The translations under genes were made by a program, and so were the position numbers. The notes beneath the pieces were generated by a model that did not search any database, was not told the DNA's origin, and saw only the letters and a list, made by a program, of their open reading frames with translations. This document shows, in pieces, positions 22,513 through 35,735 of a stretch of 64,000 bases of DNA; position 1 is the first letter of the stretch, and the number at the start of each line of letters is the position of its first letter. The stretch is from contig NW_002060945.1 in the NCBI RefSeq assembly GCF_000150275.1, positions 1,740,199-1,804,198 on the forward strand, written 5' to 3'. This DNA comes from Trichoplax adhaerens (Eukaryota; Placozoa; Uniplacotomia; Trichoplacea; Trichoplacidae).

Positions 22513-24741
22513 GATGATTGATAGTGGTTGATATTGGCTTGTATGGATTGCAAGTGTGATAGTCTATCGGATTCACTGATGATCGTAACTGAATGCGATT
22601 TTGATCAGTAGCAATGGCGTTTTCCCTCTAGTAGCAAGGTTAAAATGAAGATCGGAGTGACAGTTTCGATCGACTCCGACTATCCCCCACATGGTCCATT
22701 GACTGACGGATCGAATTTTACTGGCGCACTTGCGTAGTGAAGGTTCGACCGACTGTATCAGACGGACTATAGACGGACCTTGGATTGGGAAGGGTCGTGA
22801 AATCCGAACTACAGTATGCCATTGTACAATGTGCAGTGTTAAGGTCAAAAAAGTGCTTTGACAGATAGTGTTTGAGTATGTATTTATAGACGGACAGTCA
22901 ACATTTTGTTCATTCAAGGCAAGAACCAACATGGCAGCTCATTCAGGTTAAGTTAATTTTGGATAACAAGGGTGGGCAGGTCTATTTTTGAGTGTATGCT
23001 TGCAGACATACGGTATAATGATTGAAATGACCAGTAAGTCCGCTTCTCACTTTGAAAATGACCATTTCCGGTCGTCTCTTTTACTCCTGCTACGGTCGGT
23101 AATCAGCTAAGGAGGTCAAGATTAACAGACCAGACAGACAGGCCCACATGAAATTCTTGACCATAGACTGTCCTAGTTCGATCAGGAACTTCTAAAACTA
23201 ATACTATTAGTGTTAGAGAAATCTCGGACACTATACAGATTTACTCAGTGTCGACTCAGTGTACTGTATAATAGCAGTCTTGAACTAGCCAGAGACTGTA
23301 GAAAAAAAGGGAGTGGAAAAAACGATTGGATTATGGATTTGAATACTCTTGTTTTCATTGCAAGCTATTGTACTGTAGTGCATCTATGCACTGTTTCTAC
23401 TTTCTTATCGTTCTCTCTGTCTTCTCATGCTGTCCTTCATGTCTTACTGTAGATATCTTTATTTTCTTATTTACTCTGAGTCCTGTAGTAGGGACTACGA
23501 CACTTCATAAAAGAGAAAGACCGGAAATGGTCATTGACTGTAGTAAAAATGCGCAGATCGACTGTTGACAAGTCCGTTCAAGTGTATCGTCGATCTGCAA
23601 TGGTGCACTATACTATCCACGCTAGCCATCCAAATGTGAATGTATCGCTTCTTGCTCGCTCGATTTTGTACTGTAGTCTTCTTTGCCATTCGAGTAGTAT
23701 GTGCTACTCCAGTCAATATACAATTGACTGGAAGTAAAAGGGGAATAAGGAAAGCTTTATTCCTAGTTAGCTAGGGGGAAAAGAAAGAAAGAAAGAAATG
23801 CGAGAGACTGCTTGAACTCTGGACTTGAGCAGCCATTACCTGCCTCACTGCCACTGGTCATTTTCTTTACAGTGTACAGTACTGTAGAAATCAACCCAGG
23901 AAATGGGACAGGTAGTACAGTATAGCGTACCATACAGATAGACGACAAGAGTGAAATGACCCACCCGCAAAAATCGTCGACCTCTTCCCGTTCGACTCCT
24001 CGATTGGACTACTGTACTGTACAGTCCGTACTCTACCGTGTGCATGCACCATTGCACACCATGGCATGGACATGCGCAAAGCTCTCTCGGCTTCTTGGGA
24101 TTCAATGGGACCCACTGACGGACGCTTAAGCTCAATATTCCTTTGGATCTCCATGATCAATGGGAGATGGTGCATGCGTAGACCATGGCATGGACATGCG
24201 CACAGCTTCCTTGGCTTCTTGGGATTCAACGGGATCCGCTGACGAACGCTTTAGCCTAATATTCCTTTGGATCTCCATGATCAATGGGAAATGGTGCGCA
24301 TGCACCATTGCACACCATGACCTGGACATGCGCACAGCTCCCTTGGTTTCTTGGGATTCAACGGGATCCGCTGACGGACGCTTTAGCTCAATATTCCTTT
24401 GGATCTCCATGCTCAATGGGAGATGGTGCGCATGCACCACGACATGGACATGCGCAAAGCTCCCTTGGCTTCTTGGGATTCAACGGGATCCGCTGACGGA
24501 CGCTTCAGCCCAATATTCCTTTGGATCTCTATGATCGATGGGAGATGGTGCGCATGCACCATTGCACACCATGACATGGACATGCGCACAGCTCCCTTGG
24601 CTTCTTGGGATTCAACGGGATCCGCTGACGGACGCTTTAGCTCAATATTCCTTTGGATCTCCATTATCGATTTTGCTGTGGTGTTGAAATTGGCTGGCCA
24701 GCTCCTGTTGCAAGTGCTGGTGGCGATCATGGTTCAGTAGT
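22513..24741. other. Divergent intergenic region between La and ING, with satellite
   Basis: La and ING start at its two ends and run outward. The region is visibly richer in G+C than the rest of the window. It contains many long but overlapping frames on both strands, a short (AAGA)n tract near 23780-23800, several ACTGTA/TACAGT words near 23860-24020, and the tandem array at 24040-24665. No frame resembles a known protein. A mini upstream ORF (ATG GTT CAG TAG, 24729-24740) ends 1 nt before the ING start. Confidence 0.6.
24040..24665. repeat. Five-copy satellite, alternating 122/132-bp units, just upstream of ING
   Basis: The landmark ACATGCGC falls at 24070, 24194, 24326, 24448 and 24580, giving spacings of 124, 132, 122 and 132. 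Each unit also carries TTGGGATTCAACGGGATCCG, CTGACGGACGCTT and AATATTCCTTTGGATCTC. The length difference is mainly presence or absence of an ATTGCACACCATG-like block. Units are about 85-95% alike by eye. The array ends about 77 nt before the ING start codon. Long frames run through it on both strands; they follow from the repeat and are not counted as genes. Confidence 0.92.
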
Positions 24742-27700
24742 ATGTGTGCTGCAATTTATGTCGACAACTATTTAGAAGGTATGTCAACTTGTTGGTATCA
24801 ATAATGAAGCAGATAGAACCCGTTGGAATGGCAAGAATTGCCATTTTGTATGCTACCTCTCCAACCCTAGACTGTATTGTCGCATAGAATATCATGTCAA
24901 CGGCGGATCTACGGTCTATTTCTATACCCAAATCTCAGTAATCGCGCAAATACTTGGTGTCTATGGATACCTTCCATACTCTCCTTCGTCTACAAGTCCT
25001 TGTCGATGGCTATTTTTTTTTCCCCTCAATGCAATATCACCTAATTGTAGAGATATTCTTAACCCTTGATTGGATCAAGTTGTCCTTTTCTACTCCTTGT
25101 ACAGGTATCCAAAGGCAAGGTAGTGGACGCTCAAGTCAGTACCGTCGTAGCCATGAAATGATAGTAGTTTAGGACAGCAGTCAACAACAAAGTCCTCTAC
25201 CTCATGTCAACTTCTTCTATACTATTCTCTTCTTAGGCCAAGGGTATAGTAACTTGTTCTTTTCTTCCAAGATGGCCCATTCAATCCGATTAGTCCTTCA
25301 TTTACTTGTAAAAAAGGAGGGAATTTATGTTACTTTACGGGGGGAGCTAGTAAGATGGAAGAGACTGTTGTATGGCGATTTTGTTGATGGTAGTCGTATA
25401 CCTAGTGTGAATCTTCTTCTCCGACAAGATTCCCATGCAAGCCCAGTAGAAGCTTGTTATTTTGCTCCAATATGGCCATTCAATCCAATCAATCCTGCAT
25501 TTTCTTCTCAAAGAGGAGTGGATTCATCATTCTTTACGTGTCGTAAAATTGACAATTCCATGATAGTCCTCCACCTAGTGGCAACCTTCTTCGACAATAT
25601 TCTCATCTCGGTCCAATATTGGAACTTGTTACAATGGGGCTATTCAAAGAGTTCATTTCCTTGTAAAAGTAGCAGTAATTCATGTTTCTTTACTCTATAC
25701 GTAGTAAAGTGCAATTGAATTGTTATGCTATGGCCTTATAGATGGTGCATCTTGTCTATTTTACTTCTTTTTCTCTCTCTTCCGCTTTGCTTGTATTAAC
25801 TGTAAAAAAACAACAACAAAAAGATTGCAATAGACGATCAGTCGCTTACACAAGTAAGGAGGGAAAGGTGTTACTGATGTATGCCTGTACTAGCTTTGCC
25901 TTCATTTCTACCAATTAAAATGATTATTGGTGATAGAGACTGATGAAAATTAACACAAATTTTATTACACTTGAAAATGAGTGTGTTAAATATTCTTTAC
26001 CAATGCATTTCCTGCTTTGCCAGCTGACTTTGTTGTTTCTATTGTCTTTTTTTCTAGCCATCGAGAATCTTCCCGACGAGGTACAGCGTAATATATCTCG
26101 ACTTCGTGATATCGATAGCCGATTTCAGAGTAAGTACCTTTTAGATTCAATTTTTGGTATAAGCTGCCTTACAGTAGAAGATAAAAACGGCATGAAAATA
26201 TGTACTGCAGTAATTCACTGCCACTGCAGACAGGATTATTTTAGGCTTTCCATAGTGCCATTGCATTGATATCAACGTTATTCCTAATTTGAATGTAAAA
26301 TAGGAAACAATGATCTTGTATTAATGGCCGTCATTTAAATTAGTTTGGTAATGTTTTGGTACTTAAAAGGCTGCAAAAAGTATTCCACTACTGTAATTGG
26401 AAATAATGTAACTAATTTATGTGATCCATCGTAGCAATCAATTCCTTCTTTTTGACATGATCCAAGAAGTGTACTTTACGTTTACACCTGAACCCCGACG
26501 CACCCAATTTATCCAACAGTGCCAAAATTGCAAATAGTCAGGCATAGCTACAACTATTTGTAGGACTAATCGTTAACTTAGTACCCCTACGAGTCTATTC
26601 CTGTATTTCTTAGCGAGTTACCTAATGCTGTTATAAAGTATGTTTGAAAATATCGTATGAAAATATTCAATACATAAACTGTAGGGAAGCCTAACTACAC
26701 TATTCAGATTCACTCACTCAAAAAATTAACCCATCATTTTACAGGTGTTTTAAACAACCTACAACGTTTGAATGAGAATTTCTTACTTGAAAATGACAAA
26801 AATCGACGACGAAAATACTTTCTACGGATGCAACGTTGCTTGATTGAAACTCAAGAATTTGGAGATGAGAAATTAGAAAATATATCACAAATGGTTGACC
26901 TGGTGAGATATTCGTTACTGTATCGCTAATTTATTTGACATATATTATATAGCCAATAATTTATTCTTCATAACTAAAGATTTTATAATTCTCATTAAGA
27001 GCTAAATCGACCAACATGCGTTCTATGTTTTATTGAAATGTTATGTTAAAGTTATTGTGAAATTTAATTGATTATTTTGCTTTATAATCTATGCCAACTA
27101 TAGGTTGAAAATCGTAATCGACAATTAGAATTAGATGTAGAAAATGTTGAAGCTTCCAGTGAAGATGCTGGTTCTCCCCTTAATGATGGCTCTCCTGGGG
27201 AATTCCACGGTAGTTATGAAATCATTGTCAAAAATTGCAAATTTTCAACTGTTGAAAGTCTTGTTTGTATGGATAGTTATTGTCAAGACGGATGAACTCA
27301 CTACGATACCCAATTTCATTTTAAGCTTATGATGTGACTTTTACTTCCAGATCAGCTTGTTATAGCTACACCAAATGAAAGTGTCAGCAAACATCCGGGA
27401 AAACGTACGTCAGACATTATACTCCTAATTATGCTGCGTTAATGTTATGAAGTTTTGATCCTGTTCTTAAACATAGACATGTATAATATTTTATGATATA
27501 GGTCATCGTCGTACTAGAAGTAGCCAAGAAAATTCTGGCAACGCGAATACAGCTAATGCTTCTAGTGAAACTTCTAACGAAAAACCACCCAAGAAAAAAC
27601 CACGGACTAGAAAGTAAGCATTTAATATCAACTTCAAGGTACCCTCTCACAATATGCCGAGACTATACAGTGCTTAGTCGTGATAGCGTTAAACGAACAA

Positions 27701-28667
27701 TAAATAAGTCTACCACATAATTTTACATATAGTGACTGTACATTAATATCAAGGGCAACTGTAACAAATTAATTGCTCATAGCATGCCAAACTGCTAACG
27801 GACATGCTATACCAACAAAATTTAAATAACTTTCGTAGCTTGGGTTACTATTGACATAATGAAAAGTCTTTCGAGTAGTCTGTAATATTTTTTATTGGGC
27901 TGTCGATATTACGACTAAATCATTAGTTTGCTCTTAATGGTTGATCTCAAAGTTCGCAATTAAAGTTTATCTTGTTTTCATAGAACGAAACCAAGTTCCC
28001 CTGTTTCTGAAGACCTGCCAATTGATCCCGATGAACCAACATATTGTCTATGTGGCCAGGTAAATGGATAGATGTTACCTATATTACCCATAGTTAGATT
28101 AATTTTTGTGATCAGCAGTTGAAGTCTAACCAAGTAGTAATAGGCTGGTAGTAACTGAAATAATACTGACAGTATAAAAACCTATTTAGCAAAATGGTAA
28201 TTTTACAGATGAAAGATAGGAGTCTATTGAACTACGATCTTTGTAATATATGAATTTGTTGATATGTCCGTACTTTGTACAAGTCATAACCTTTGGGTTG
28301 TTTATTGCATTTGGATAGGTTTCTTTCGGCGAAATGATTGGCTGCGATAACGACGACGTAAGTCTTAATTATAGACCGTGTACACGTTATTTTGTCATAC
28401 TTTGTTTTTTTTCACTAAATATTAAAACTGTGTACTTTTGTTGCAGTGTCCAATTGAATGGTTTCATTTTCAGTGCGTTGGTCTAAATAGTAAACCGAAG
28501 GGAAAATGGTACTGCTTGATATAGAATTCTGCGCTTACGTGTATTCATTCCTAGGTTGTAGTAATTAGCTTTTCTTTCTTTTTACCTTCAATGTGATTAT
28601 TTTTCGTTACAGGTATTGCCCTAAGTGTAAAGATTCTCATGAACGTAAGCGTGGCTCTAACAGATAA
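24742..28667 (+). CDS. ING: ING1/ING2-type inhibitor-of-growth PHD protein
   Basis: Chromatin reader that recruits histone-modifying complexes to H3K4me3. Ten exons in phase: 24742-24778, 26058-26129, 26745-26902, 27104-27209, 27351-27404, 27502-27613, 27984-28059, 28319-28357, 28447-28508, 28613-28667; 256 residues (human ING1b/ING2 about 280). The 37-nt first exon encodes [12 protein letters not shown] and splices to [11 protein letters not shown], matching the family pattern (V)-E-D-Y-L-D-S-I-E-x-L-P. The ING helical domain continues through [15 protein letters not shown] and [13 protein letters not shown], which is ING1/2-like rather than ING3/4/5-like. A Ser/Asn-rich linker has a basic patch ([11 protein letters not shown]). 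The PHD finger is complete: [35 protein letters not shown], with Cys4-His-Cys3 ligands. The end, HERKRGSNR, is a short basic tail. Intron 1 is 1.28 kb and repeat-bearing. Confidence 0.95.
25262..25735. repeat. Diverged three-copy tandem repeat in ING intron 1
   Basis: A block starting with variants of GATGGCCCATTCAATCC, followed by CCTT/CCTGCATTT..CTTGT/CTTCTCAAA and TTCTTTACG, begins at about 25270, 25472 and 25637. Spacings are about 200 and 165 bp. Similarity is moderate, so copy ends are approximate. Confidence 0.55.
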
Positions 28668-29775
28668 ACTGTTCAAGCTTATATTATTCTGAAGTTTACG
28701 TATATCCGGTATTTCTAAATGATTCGAGTAAAACTACCTATGACAGCAAAATGTATGTATTAGTAAAGTCCGATCGTACTTTACATTTAAACTATCCAGG
28801 GACGTATACACATATTAATCATACTGTCTCACATAACGTCAATATAGTTGTATGTTTCAATGCATGCAACTCGATCCTTTGGCTATTTTACAAGTTATTG
28901 TCCTCCTGTTAAATCTTTGCTTGTATTAGCAATTGGATTCTCCGCTCCTCAGTAGATTGTATTTGTGACTAGTTGGTTATACGATCCTTGACATTGTCGT
29001 ACATATGATCCACACTTCCAAGTTATGTACTGTACTGTAAAACTTTCAACTTTGCTGTATAGCTTGAAAATAATATCGCAATTCAACAGTTATAATATTT
29101 ATGTAATTGATTTTTATGTTGAAACAATGTGTAATAGTTACGTCTTCCATTGTATTTCCATAGCACTAATTCTTAGCTTTCGTAACAATTAATAAAGCCT
29201 TCAAACCCAAACAACGCCGTCTTGCTTCGATAAGTACATCATCAATTTGCTAAATTCTATACTTCTGCATTACTTATATACAAACATTTATTTAACGCCA
29301 AAATATACTCGCAAGGATATTCAGTTCTAAGTCAGTCACTACTGTACTGGGTTGAATACGAAGAGTACATCGTAAAGTGGTAAATATTGCTATTGTACTT
29401 GTTTCTCAATTTCACAATAATCATGCAGTATCATACTGCACAGAGCGTAATGCATTGAGCTATAATTACCGCTACGGTTTACTTTAACTATACAAAAAAG
29501 TTACCATATCCAGTCGAAGTATGGTCAATCTCTTATTTAATCTTATGTAGTGTAAGGTGCAACAAGCTCACTACACAAGTAACTTACGAATAGATCAGTT
29601 AAAATTCTGTCATCAACATACAAACTGCAAACTTGAATATGCAGAGATACATTAGTTTTTAGTATTTCCATTACCTACGAGTATACTTAGGCTCAAGACT
29701 TTAATAGAGGTAGAGAGGTATTTACATACAACAAAAGGGTTTGTAATAAAGGACATCAACATCATGGGTTCATTT
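28668..29775. other. Convergent intergenic region between ING and TAF5
   Basis: 1.1 kb between two stop codons facing each other. A plus-strand AATAAA at about 29190, some 520 nt after the ING stop, may be its polyadenylation signal. No genes or clear repeats are seen. Confidence 0.6.
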
Positions 29776-32700
29776 TTAGTCGTCTGATTTAAAAGCACCG
29801 ACGCCGATTAATAAATTTTGCCTAGTAAAGTGTACAGCACATACGGGTGTTTGCTTGGTCATGTAAGAATCAATCAAATAATTTTCAGGTTCAGACCTAA
29901 ATAAACAATCATATGATGTATATATACATGAGAAAAAATTGTTTAATTAAGGTAATGCAGCTTACTTATTATCATCGACGATACAGTTTATTATTAAATT
30001 CTTTTACATACTTTGGCTTGTCTTCATTAATTTCTATATTAACCATCTCTTCGTGCTTGCTAATAATTTTCTTAAGATTCCAAAGTCTAATAGAGTAATC
30101 TTCTCCGCCTGTGTCATCAATGATTATATTATATTAGACAAAAGTCTTTTCTGTGAGCCGTAATTGCAATAAAATGTATACCTGATGCAAGGATATTGCC
30201 GTCCCTGTTAAGAACGACAGAATAAATAGCTCCAAAATGACCATTCAGATGATTTACAACAGTTCCACTTCGCAAATCCCAAATAAATATAAATTTATCG
30301 AATCCGCCAGAAATCATGTAACGACCATCGATTGAGAACGTGAGACAGTTGACCGTGGCCTATATTAATAGATCAATAGATTACAAATGACAGATCTTTC
30401 TTTACTTTTGGACCGATTAAAGATTAATGGTCATAGTTGTCATACCTTATGGCCCGTAAACAATCTTACACATTTCCCAGTAGGGATATCCCAAAGTCTA
30501 CAAGAGCGATCACTCGAGCCAGTCGCGATATAATTACAGTTTGGATGAAATTGGACACACTAATACAACCGAAATTAATCACGAGCATATTAAAGCAATG
30601 TTAGTCCTTTCGATAAATTATTAACCAGTAAATAGATTAATTTGATTTACATCGACATCGGATAAGTGTCCAACAAATACGCGCAAAGGCTGTATACTGT
30701 CGGTAGTCCATAGGCGGGCCGTTCGGTCATGAGATCCAGAAACGAAATAATAGCCGCGTGGACTGCACAAATTCAATTGCGAAGCATTACTACCTTGTCG
30801 ACACATAAATTTAAGCACAATAACGTTGGATATGTTAAAATTCGATCAAGAATAATACCTGAATTTTACATCCCAAACAGGATAACTGTGCCCTTTAAAG
30901 CAGACGATGCATGTGAATGTGTGTAAGCTCCAAAGACGAACTATAAAAGAGGAACATTCGTTGACATTTTTTACAACCATACTAAAAACTGTATAAATAA
31001 TTTATGAACGTATTTACTTGTTCCATCTTCAGAAGCTGAAAGTAAGAAAGTCCCTTCAGGATTTATGCTAACTGCATACACTGGGCCACTATGGCCGATA
31101 AACTTGCGTGTGTCCGTAGCAGCTTTATCATCCATTATTCTTTCCATAACATCTTCTGCTTCCTTGTTGACTGATGCTAGATCTGCAGCTGATTTTACCG
31201 GCCTAAGTTTCTTACGACTAATGCTTCTGATTTGAACCGAACAATCCTCATATGCAAGACAGAGGCGAGTAGAATCTTCGGAAAGTGTTGCACAAGTGAG
31301 ACTATATTTAAGAAAGAATTTACAGTCAAGCCAATGGAAAGCACTTTTATAAGGTGTTATCCTCTAGAAAGTTACCCCTTCGAGGCTCTAAAGACAGTAA
31401 AAAAGCATATTGAAGGCGATTTCAAATGGGTTCTGTCTAGCATTTCCTTTACCGCTCCTTCACGTGAAGTGATATCAGATTCTTTCCTAATCAAAAGGTA
31501 AACATACGCTGCTTGAGCAAAGCTGTAGTAATAATTAAGAACTAATATAGATTTAGACCTACATTTCAGGGAAAGGAACGCGATCAGCAGGAGGCGCATT
31601 AGGATTGTTACTAACTTTTTTCCGCTTTGCTGGTAAGAGTCGAAAATTAAATAATATATTACCTCACATACATGAAATCGTTAAGCAAGACCATTAATAC
31701 ATTGAAGGATAAAGTTATTAGATTTACCAGCCGAGCCGGAATCTTTTTTCAGCTTTTTCTTCTGAAAATGTTGAAGTTTTGCAAGTGTTACAATCGATGT
31801 CCAAATAATCGAAAACAGTTCCATTTTACCTTTGGTCGTTTATCGTCATCTTCTTCGCTATCATTTTCAATATCTAACATTGTAGAAATATCTAATTCCT
31901 TCGGAATCCCAAATAGAACCTTTGCCTTGTTTGCTGTAAAGTATTTTAAGATACGTTAGATGTTTGTTTGACTATAAAAAAGTTTACTCCAAGGATATTA
32001 CAGAGTTGTAAATGCTATAAGCAACATAGTCTAACCATTATTGCGAACTTCTCCTGTCAGGGCGCCTGCCGTCTGAGCAATTTGGGATTTCTGCCTAGGG
32101 TATCCACTAACCACTAATGGTAAGGCCAAATAGTGCATGATGTTCAATGTAATTGATAGATATTACGTGTTATATTTGGATATTTATGACACGGTATGCT
32201 AACAAATCATTACCTTCTATATATAAGGATTGATTGATAATATTTGACAGTAAAGTAAGTTTATTCTCCTAAAGGTATAGAAAAAATGATAATTATATAA
32301 GCCTGGATAATCGTAAAGCGAATGGGAAAAAGGTCAATCAATACCATTAAAAAGTCTTTTAGTTTTTGATTGGAATCTCTTGACATTTTAACAACAAAAT
32401 CGGACGTTCTACAAATCATAGCGTGAATATATTGACATTTAACTTTGAACTATCCAGTAATTCCCAAAAAATATTTTCAGTGACGAGATATTACCTAAAA
32501 TCTTTGATTACTTCATTTTTTAGCATGTCTTCTTTACTATTAATAGTCTTTAATCGGTTTATATCTTCTTGATAGTAATCTTCTTGAGTAGGTCCGAACT
32601 TCTTTAGAAAGGTGCGCGCTAAAATGTGAATAGAAATTCGTCCAGCACAAGCATAAGAATTAAGTTTCAATTCGTAAAAGTATATCAAATCATTTATAGT

Positions 32701-34077
32701 ATTCTACAGTAACGGAGTTATACACAATACTACATGGTTACAAAGTGAACGTTGTTCAATTTAGTCCAACATTAGTATCATTTCTCACCTAAATTTTGAC
32801 GGTCTTTGTAAATTATTTCCAGATACAGGTGGACAAACATCGGGAACATGACCTGAGCTAATTCATACTATGACAAGTAAATAATCTTGTAAATATATGC
32901 TATATGACTTTCAATGGAAGTTATGAAATTTATGTAAAGATGGGTATCGCAATAATTTGATTTGGTACACTCTTATGGGAACCTTATAAGGATCCAAGGA
33001 ATTGTAAACAAAATCTTGCAAGCTAAATAAAAGAAACCAGTAGCCCAACATTACATTAGATACAGTAAGAAGAGTGTCCATGGAATAAAGGTTCGGTAAA
33101 AAATTTATCAGATTTCATTCTAGTTCAAGATTTGTTTCACTGACCTCTCATAAAATCCAGCATAATTCTCTGGATTAGCATCACTGCAATAAATAAGTAA
33201 AGATATTTAGGCCTTTAGCATTGATAAAACTGCGTTGGCTAAATTGAATGAAGGTAGACTGAAGCATTTTCATGCATAATCAAAAGATATTTTTAAGAAG
33301 AATTAATCGGTTAGTATAGTACTGTAGTGAAGCTATCTTTCATGCTAACAAACTGTATTCAGCTAAGATAATTTTTTACCTGTTATAAGTTGCTAGTAAG
33401 TTGGCCAAGTCGGTCTCTTTATCGTTTGATTTTGAGTCTAATAGTGCTTTGGCATTTAACGATTGATTATCCTTTCGCAATTCTTCGTAGAATGCGCGTT
33501 CTGTTTCCTAATTATGTAAAATAACAGTTGCATTAGGGTTTTCTGGAGTTGATGTCTATCACCGCAAAATGCGTACTTCAAATATTGATTTGCTTCTTTT
33601 CATAGTGCTATATTATTAGTATTATAAAAGCGAGTATAGTAGGATAAATGTTAATTAAGGTTACAGACGTTGGAAGATAATGCATAAACAAGCTGAAATG
33701 TAAAATTCTAGTCGATTTATTGTACAATATGTTATGATTACTGGAGTTGCACAATTTAATTCTAATCCAATATGTAATGAAATGATTCAAGATTGAAGAA
33801 GAATCTTTAGTAGGAATTAATGGCAAGGAAATACCTTGATATACGTCGATTGGTATGAGCTTATAGCTGTATTATATAACGGCAATGAACTTTTTATACT
33901 ATTGGCGATTATCAACATATGTATAATGTTGTAAAATGGAATAAATGGCTCTACAATACAACTTACAATTAATTTATTTCTCTTGAGAAAGAGTAAGATA
34001 CCCGATAATATCTTTTCATCGACATTTAATTCTTTCGTCGTCTTATCGTCGGTGTTTTTGTGATCAACATCCATCAT
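29776..34077 (-). CDS. TAF5: TAF5, WD40 subunit of TFIID
   Basis: Scaffold subunit of TFIID in the nucleus. Twenty exons join in phase, 5' to 3': 34077-33967, 33507-33380, 33183-33145, 33022-32983, 32867-32789, 32618-32495, 32408-32345, 32268-32214, 32113-32036, 31933-31830, 31761-31728, 31629-31563, 31486-31376, 31301-31018, 30940-30859, 30762-30651, 30559-30446, 30359-30182, 30108-30012, 29896-29776; 673 residues (human 800). N-terminal LisH-like segment ([17 protein letters not shown]), then the TAF5 NTD2 domain ([37 protein letters not shown]). A basic linker ([12 protein letters not shown]) precedes LPSICFxT-type SPSICFFT and six or seven WD repeats, including [28 protein letters not shown] and [13 protein letters not shown]. 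The C-terminus TYMTKxTPV-like [16 protein letters not shown] is diagnostic for TAF5 over TAF5L. Start: the first of two adjacent ATGs; the N-terminus is shorter than in vertebrates, so an upstream exon cannot be excluded. Confidence 0.95.
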
Positions 34078-35452
34078 AATGATCGTCTTTAGCAGGGTTG
34101 TCAGTGGATTTTTGAAGATGTCACAGTAAGGATGGTCGAATACGTATAACACTTGTCCTAGCTGTTATTGAGCAAATAAAAGCGATTATTACAATTTAGT
34201 ACACCATTACAGTACTAATAAACTAGTCTAGTTTGTCATTGATAAGATAACGTGATGCATTGGCAGCCTATTTCAATCCTATTCTAACATAACATTGTCC
34301 CTGGTTATTCTACGTAACAAGCAACGGTACATCATCATCAATAATCCAATAGGTAGATGTAGAATAACAAAGATTTCCGACCAATACAGCAATAACATTC
34401 TCCTACAGTAAATTGTATGATGCCAAGAAAAGAGGATCAGCCTATGCTTTGCAAATATGGCATTATGATGGTATTACATTCAACTGGATACCACGCTGAT
34501 TTGCAATAGCGTGTAGCGATCGATCCTATCGACTTCCTATTGAATCAATCAACACGATAATACTCTCGAGCTAGTTGGGATGATCAATCGATGATATCGC
34601 AAGCAAGTCTGCAGAAGATTTCGGGCATTCCTATTGCCTCTCGAGCCATGCGATCATGCATCGATGACTACAGTAGAAGACTGCTTGGATCATGACTGTC
34701 CCGATGGATTGGACGACAAAGAAAGATGAAGACGCATAATTTCAATGACTACTAGTCCCATTTCTATTCAATCTTACAATGATGGTAAAGGGGTGATCAT
34801 GTCCTGCCAATCTTCACCCGTTTATTTCATTAATTTTCGGTTTATAAGAGAGAGAAAGAAGCTGCAAGCTAAGCAATCAGTCGCTACCAGGACTTGTCGA
34901 TTTGAAGGATCCAGGCGCTACTTTATGCTTCTCCAGCCCGCAGGACCGCTTCTAGTCCTCATCTTGATCAATCATTGTGCTATACAGTACAGTGTATTGT
35001 AGGGTTAGGATACGTACTGTAGCGGACTGGACTGTACACTGTACTGTGGGTGATACAGTCAGTACAGTACTGTACAGTCGTACTGTACACTGTACAGTGT
35101 ACAGTATACTGTACTGTATACAGTGTACTGTACTGTATATAATACTTTACAGTACAGTATGCTGTACTGTAAAGTATACTGTACTGTATGTAATTGCTCC
35201 ATACAGTATTCAAAATCATAAAGTAAGACAACAGGAAATCACTGAAACTGTACTGTAAAACCAACCTAAGGGCGACTGTGATGTACTGTACTATGTACTG
35301 TAGCGGCATCACGTCCGCCAGGCGTCGGTAACGAGTACGTGTATCTGTCCGACTGTAGAGCATTATTCAAAAATCATAAAGTCAGACAACAGGAAATCAG
35401 TACACAAGTGCTAGATTAAATCCATTAAATATAAAAAAAATTATATTATATC
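34078..35452. other. Intergenic region upstream of TAF5 and of the P450 cluster
   Basis: TAF5 runs leftward from here and the P450 cluster rightward. About 34.2-34.7 kb shows no recognisable content. About 34976-35310 is a dense palindromic GTAC-type repeat block, described separately. Frames crossing that block on both strands mirror each other and are not genes. Confidence 0.6.
34976..35310. repeat. Dense TACTGTAC/CTGTACAG palindromic simple repeat
   Basis: Words such as TACTGTAC, CTGTACAG, TACAGTAC and GTATACTGTACTGTATAC follow one another almost without spacer between about 35036 and 35190, with more copies at 35248-35300. The sequence is nearly self-complementary, so strong secondary structure is expected. 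Shorter blocks of the same words lie upstream of both intact P450 genes. Confidence 0.9.
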
Positions 35453-35735
35453 AAGAAATTGATAAAACTTATCAAGACAAAGGCGTCATTGATTATGAAT
35501 CGGTCTCCGAATGACAATATCTAGATATGGATCTTAGTGAAGCGATACGAATGTATCCACCTACATATGCAGTTAATTCCTATTCATAGTATTCATCACG
35601 ATCCAGACTGCTGGCCTAATCCTGAGCAATTTAGACTAAAACAATTTACACCCGAAGAAAAACAGGCTCGCAATCCATCGTGTTATATGCCATTCGGTAT
35701 GGGTCGTCGAAACTGTATCCGAATGAGATATACAA
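35453..35735 (+). pseudogene. Broken CYP3-like P450 copy
   Basis: Corresponds to about codons 330-449 of the intact genes downstream, from the K-helix region to just past the heme-binding loop. Defects: no 5' two thirds; a TTA to TGA change at 35512-35514; a deletion of about 65 nt after codons for AVN, which shifts frame; Gly to Arg two residues after the heme-ligand Cys (RNCIR against RNCIG) and Pro to Arg before it; and loss of the C-terminus. The sequence then runs directly into a decayed copy of the P450 3' flank (35755-35900). Many third-position and first-position differences show it is older than the intact pair. Confidence 0.92.

Noticed and set aside
22932-22947. A possible first exon for ING (ATG GCA GCT CAT TCA G before GTTAAG)
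   Set aside because: Phase fits, but it lacks the family YL(E/D) motif, while the exon at 24742-24778 supplies it exactly and is closer.
23210-23737. Several 60-80-codon frames on both strands
   Set aside because: Mutually overlapping, compositionally random, rich in Ser, Cys and Leu from CT-rich DNA; no domain.
24132-24740. Overlapping long frames on both strands across the satellite, with repeated protein-like phrases
   Set aside because: The similarity between frames comes from the repeated DNA; both strands stay open, and no known domain appears.
34977-35363. Frames of 93 and 127 codons on opposite strands, rich in Tyr, Ser, Thr, Val
   Set aside because: They translate a self-complementary GTAC repeat and mirror each other; low-complexity, not a gene.
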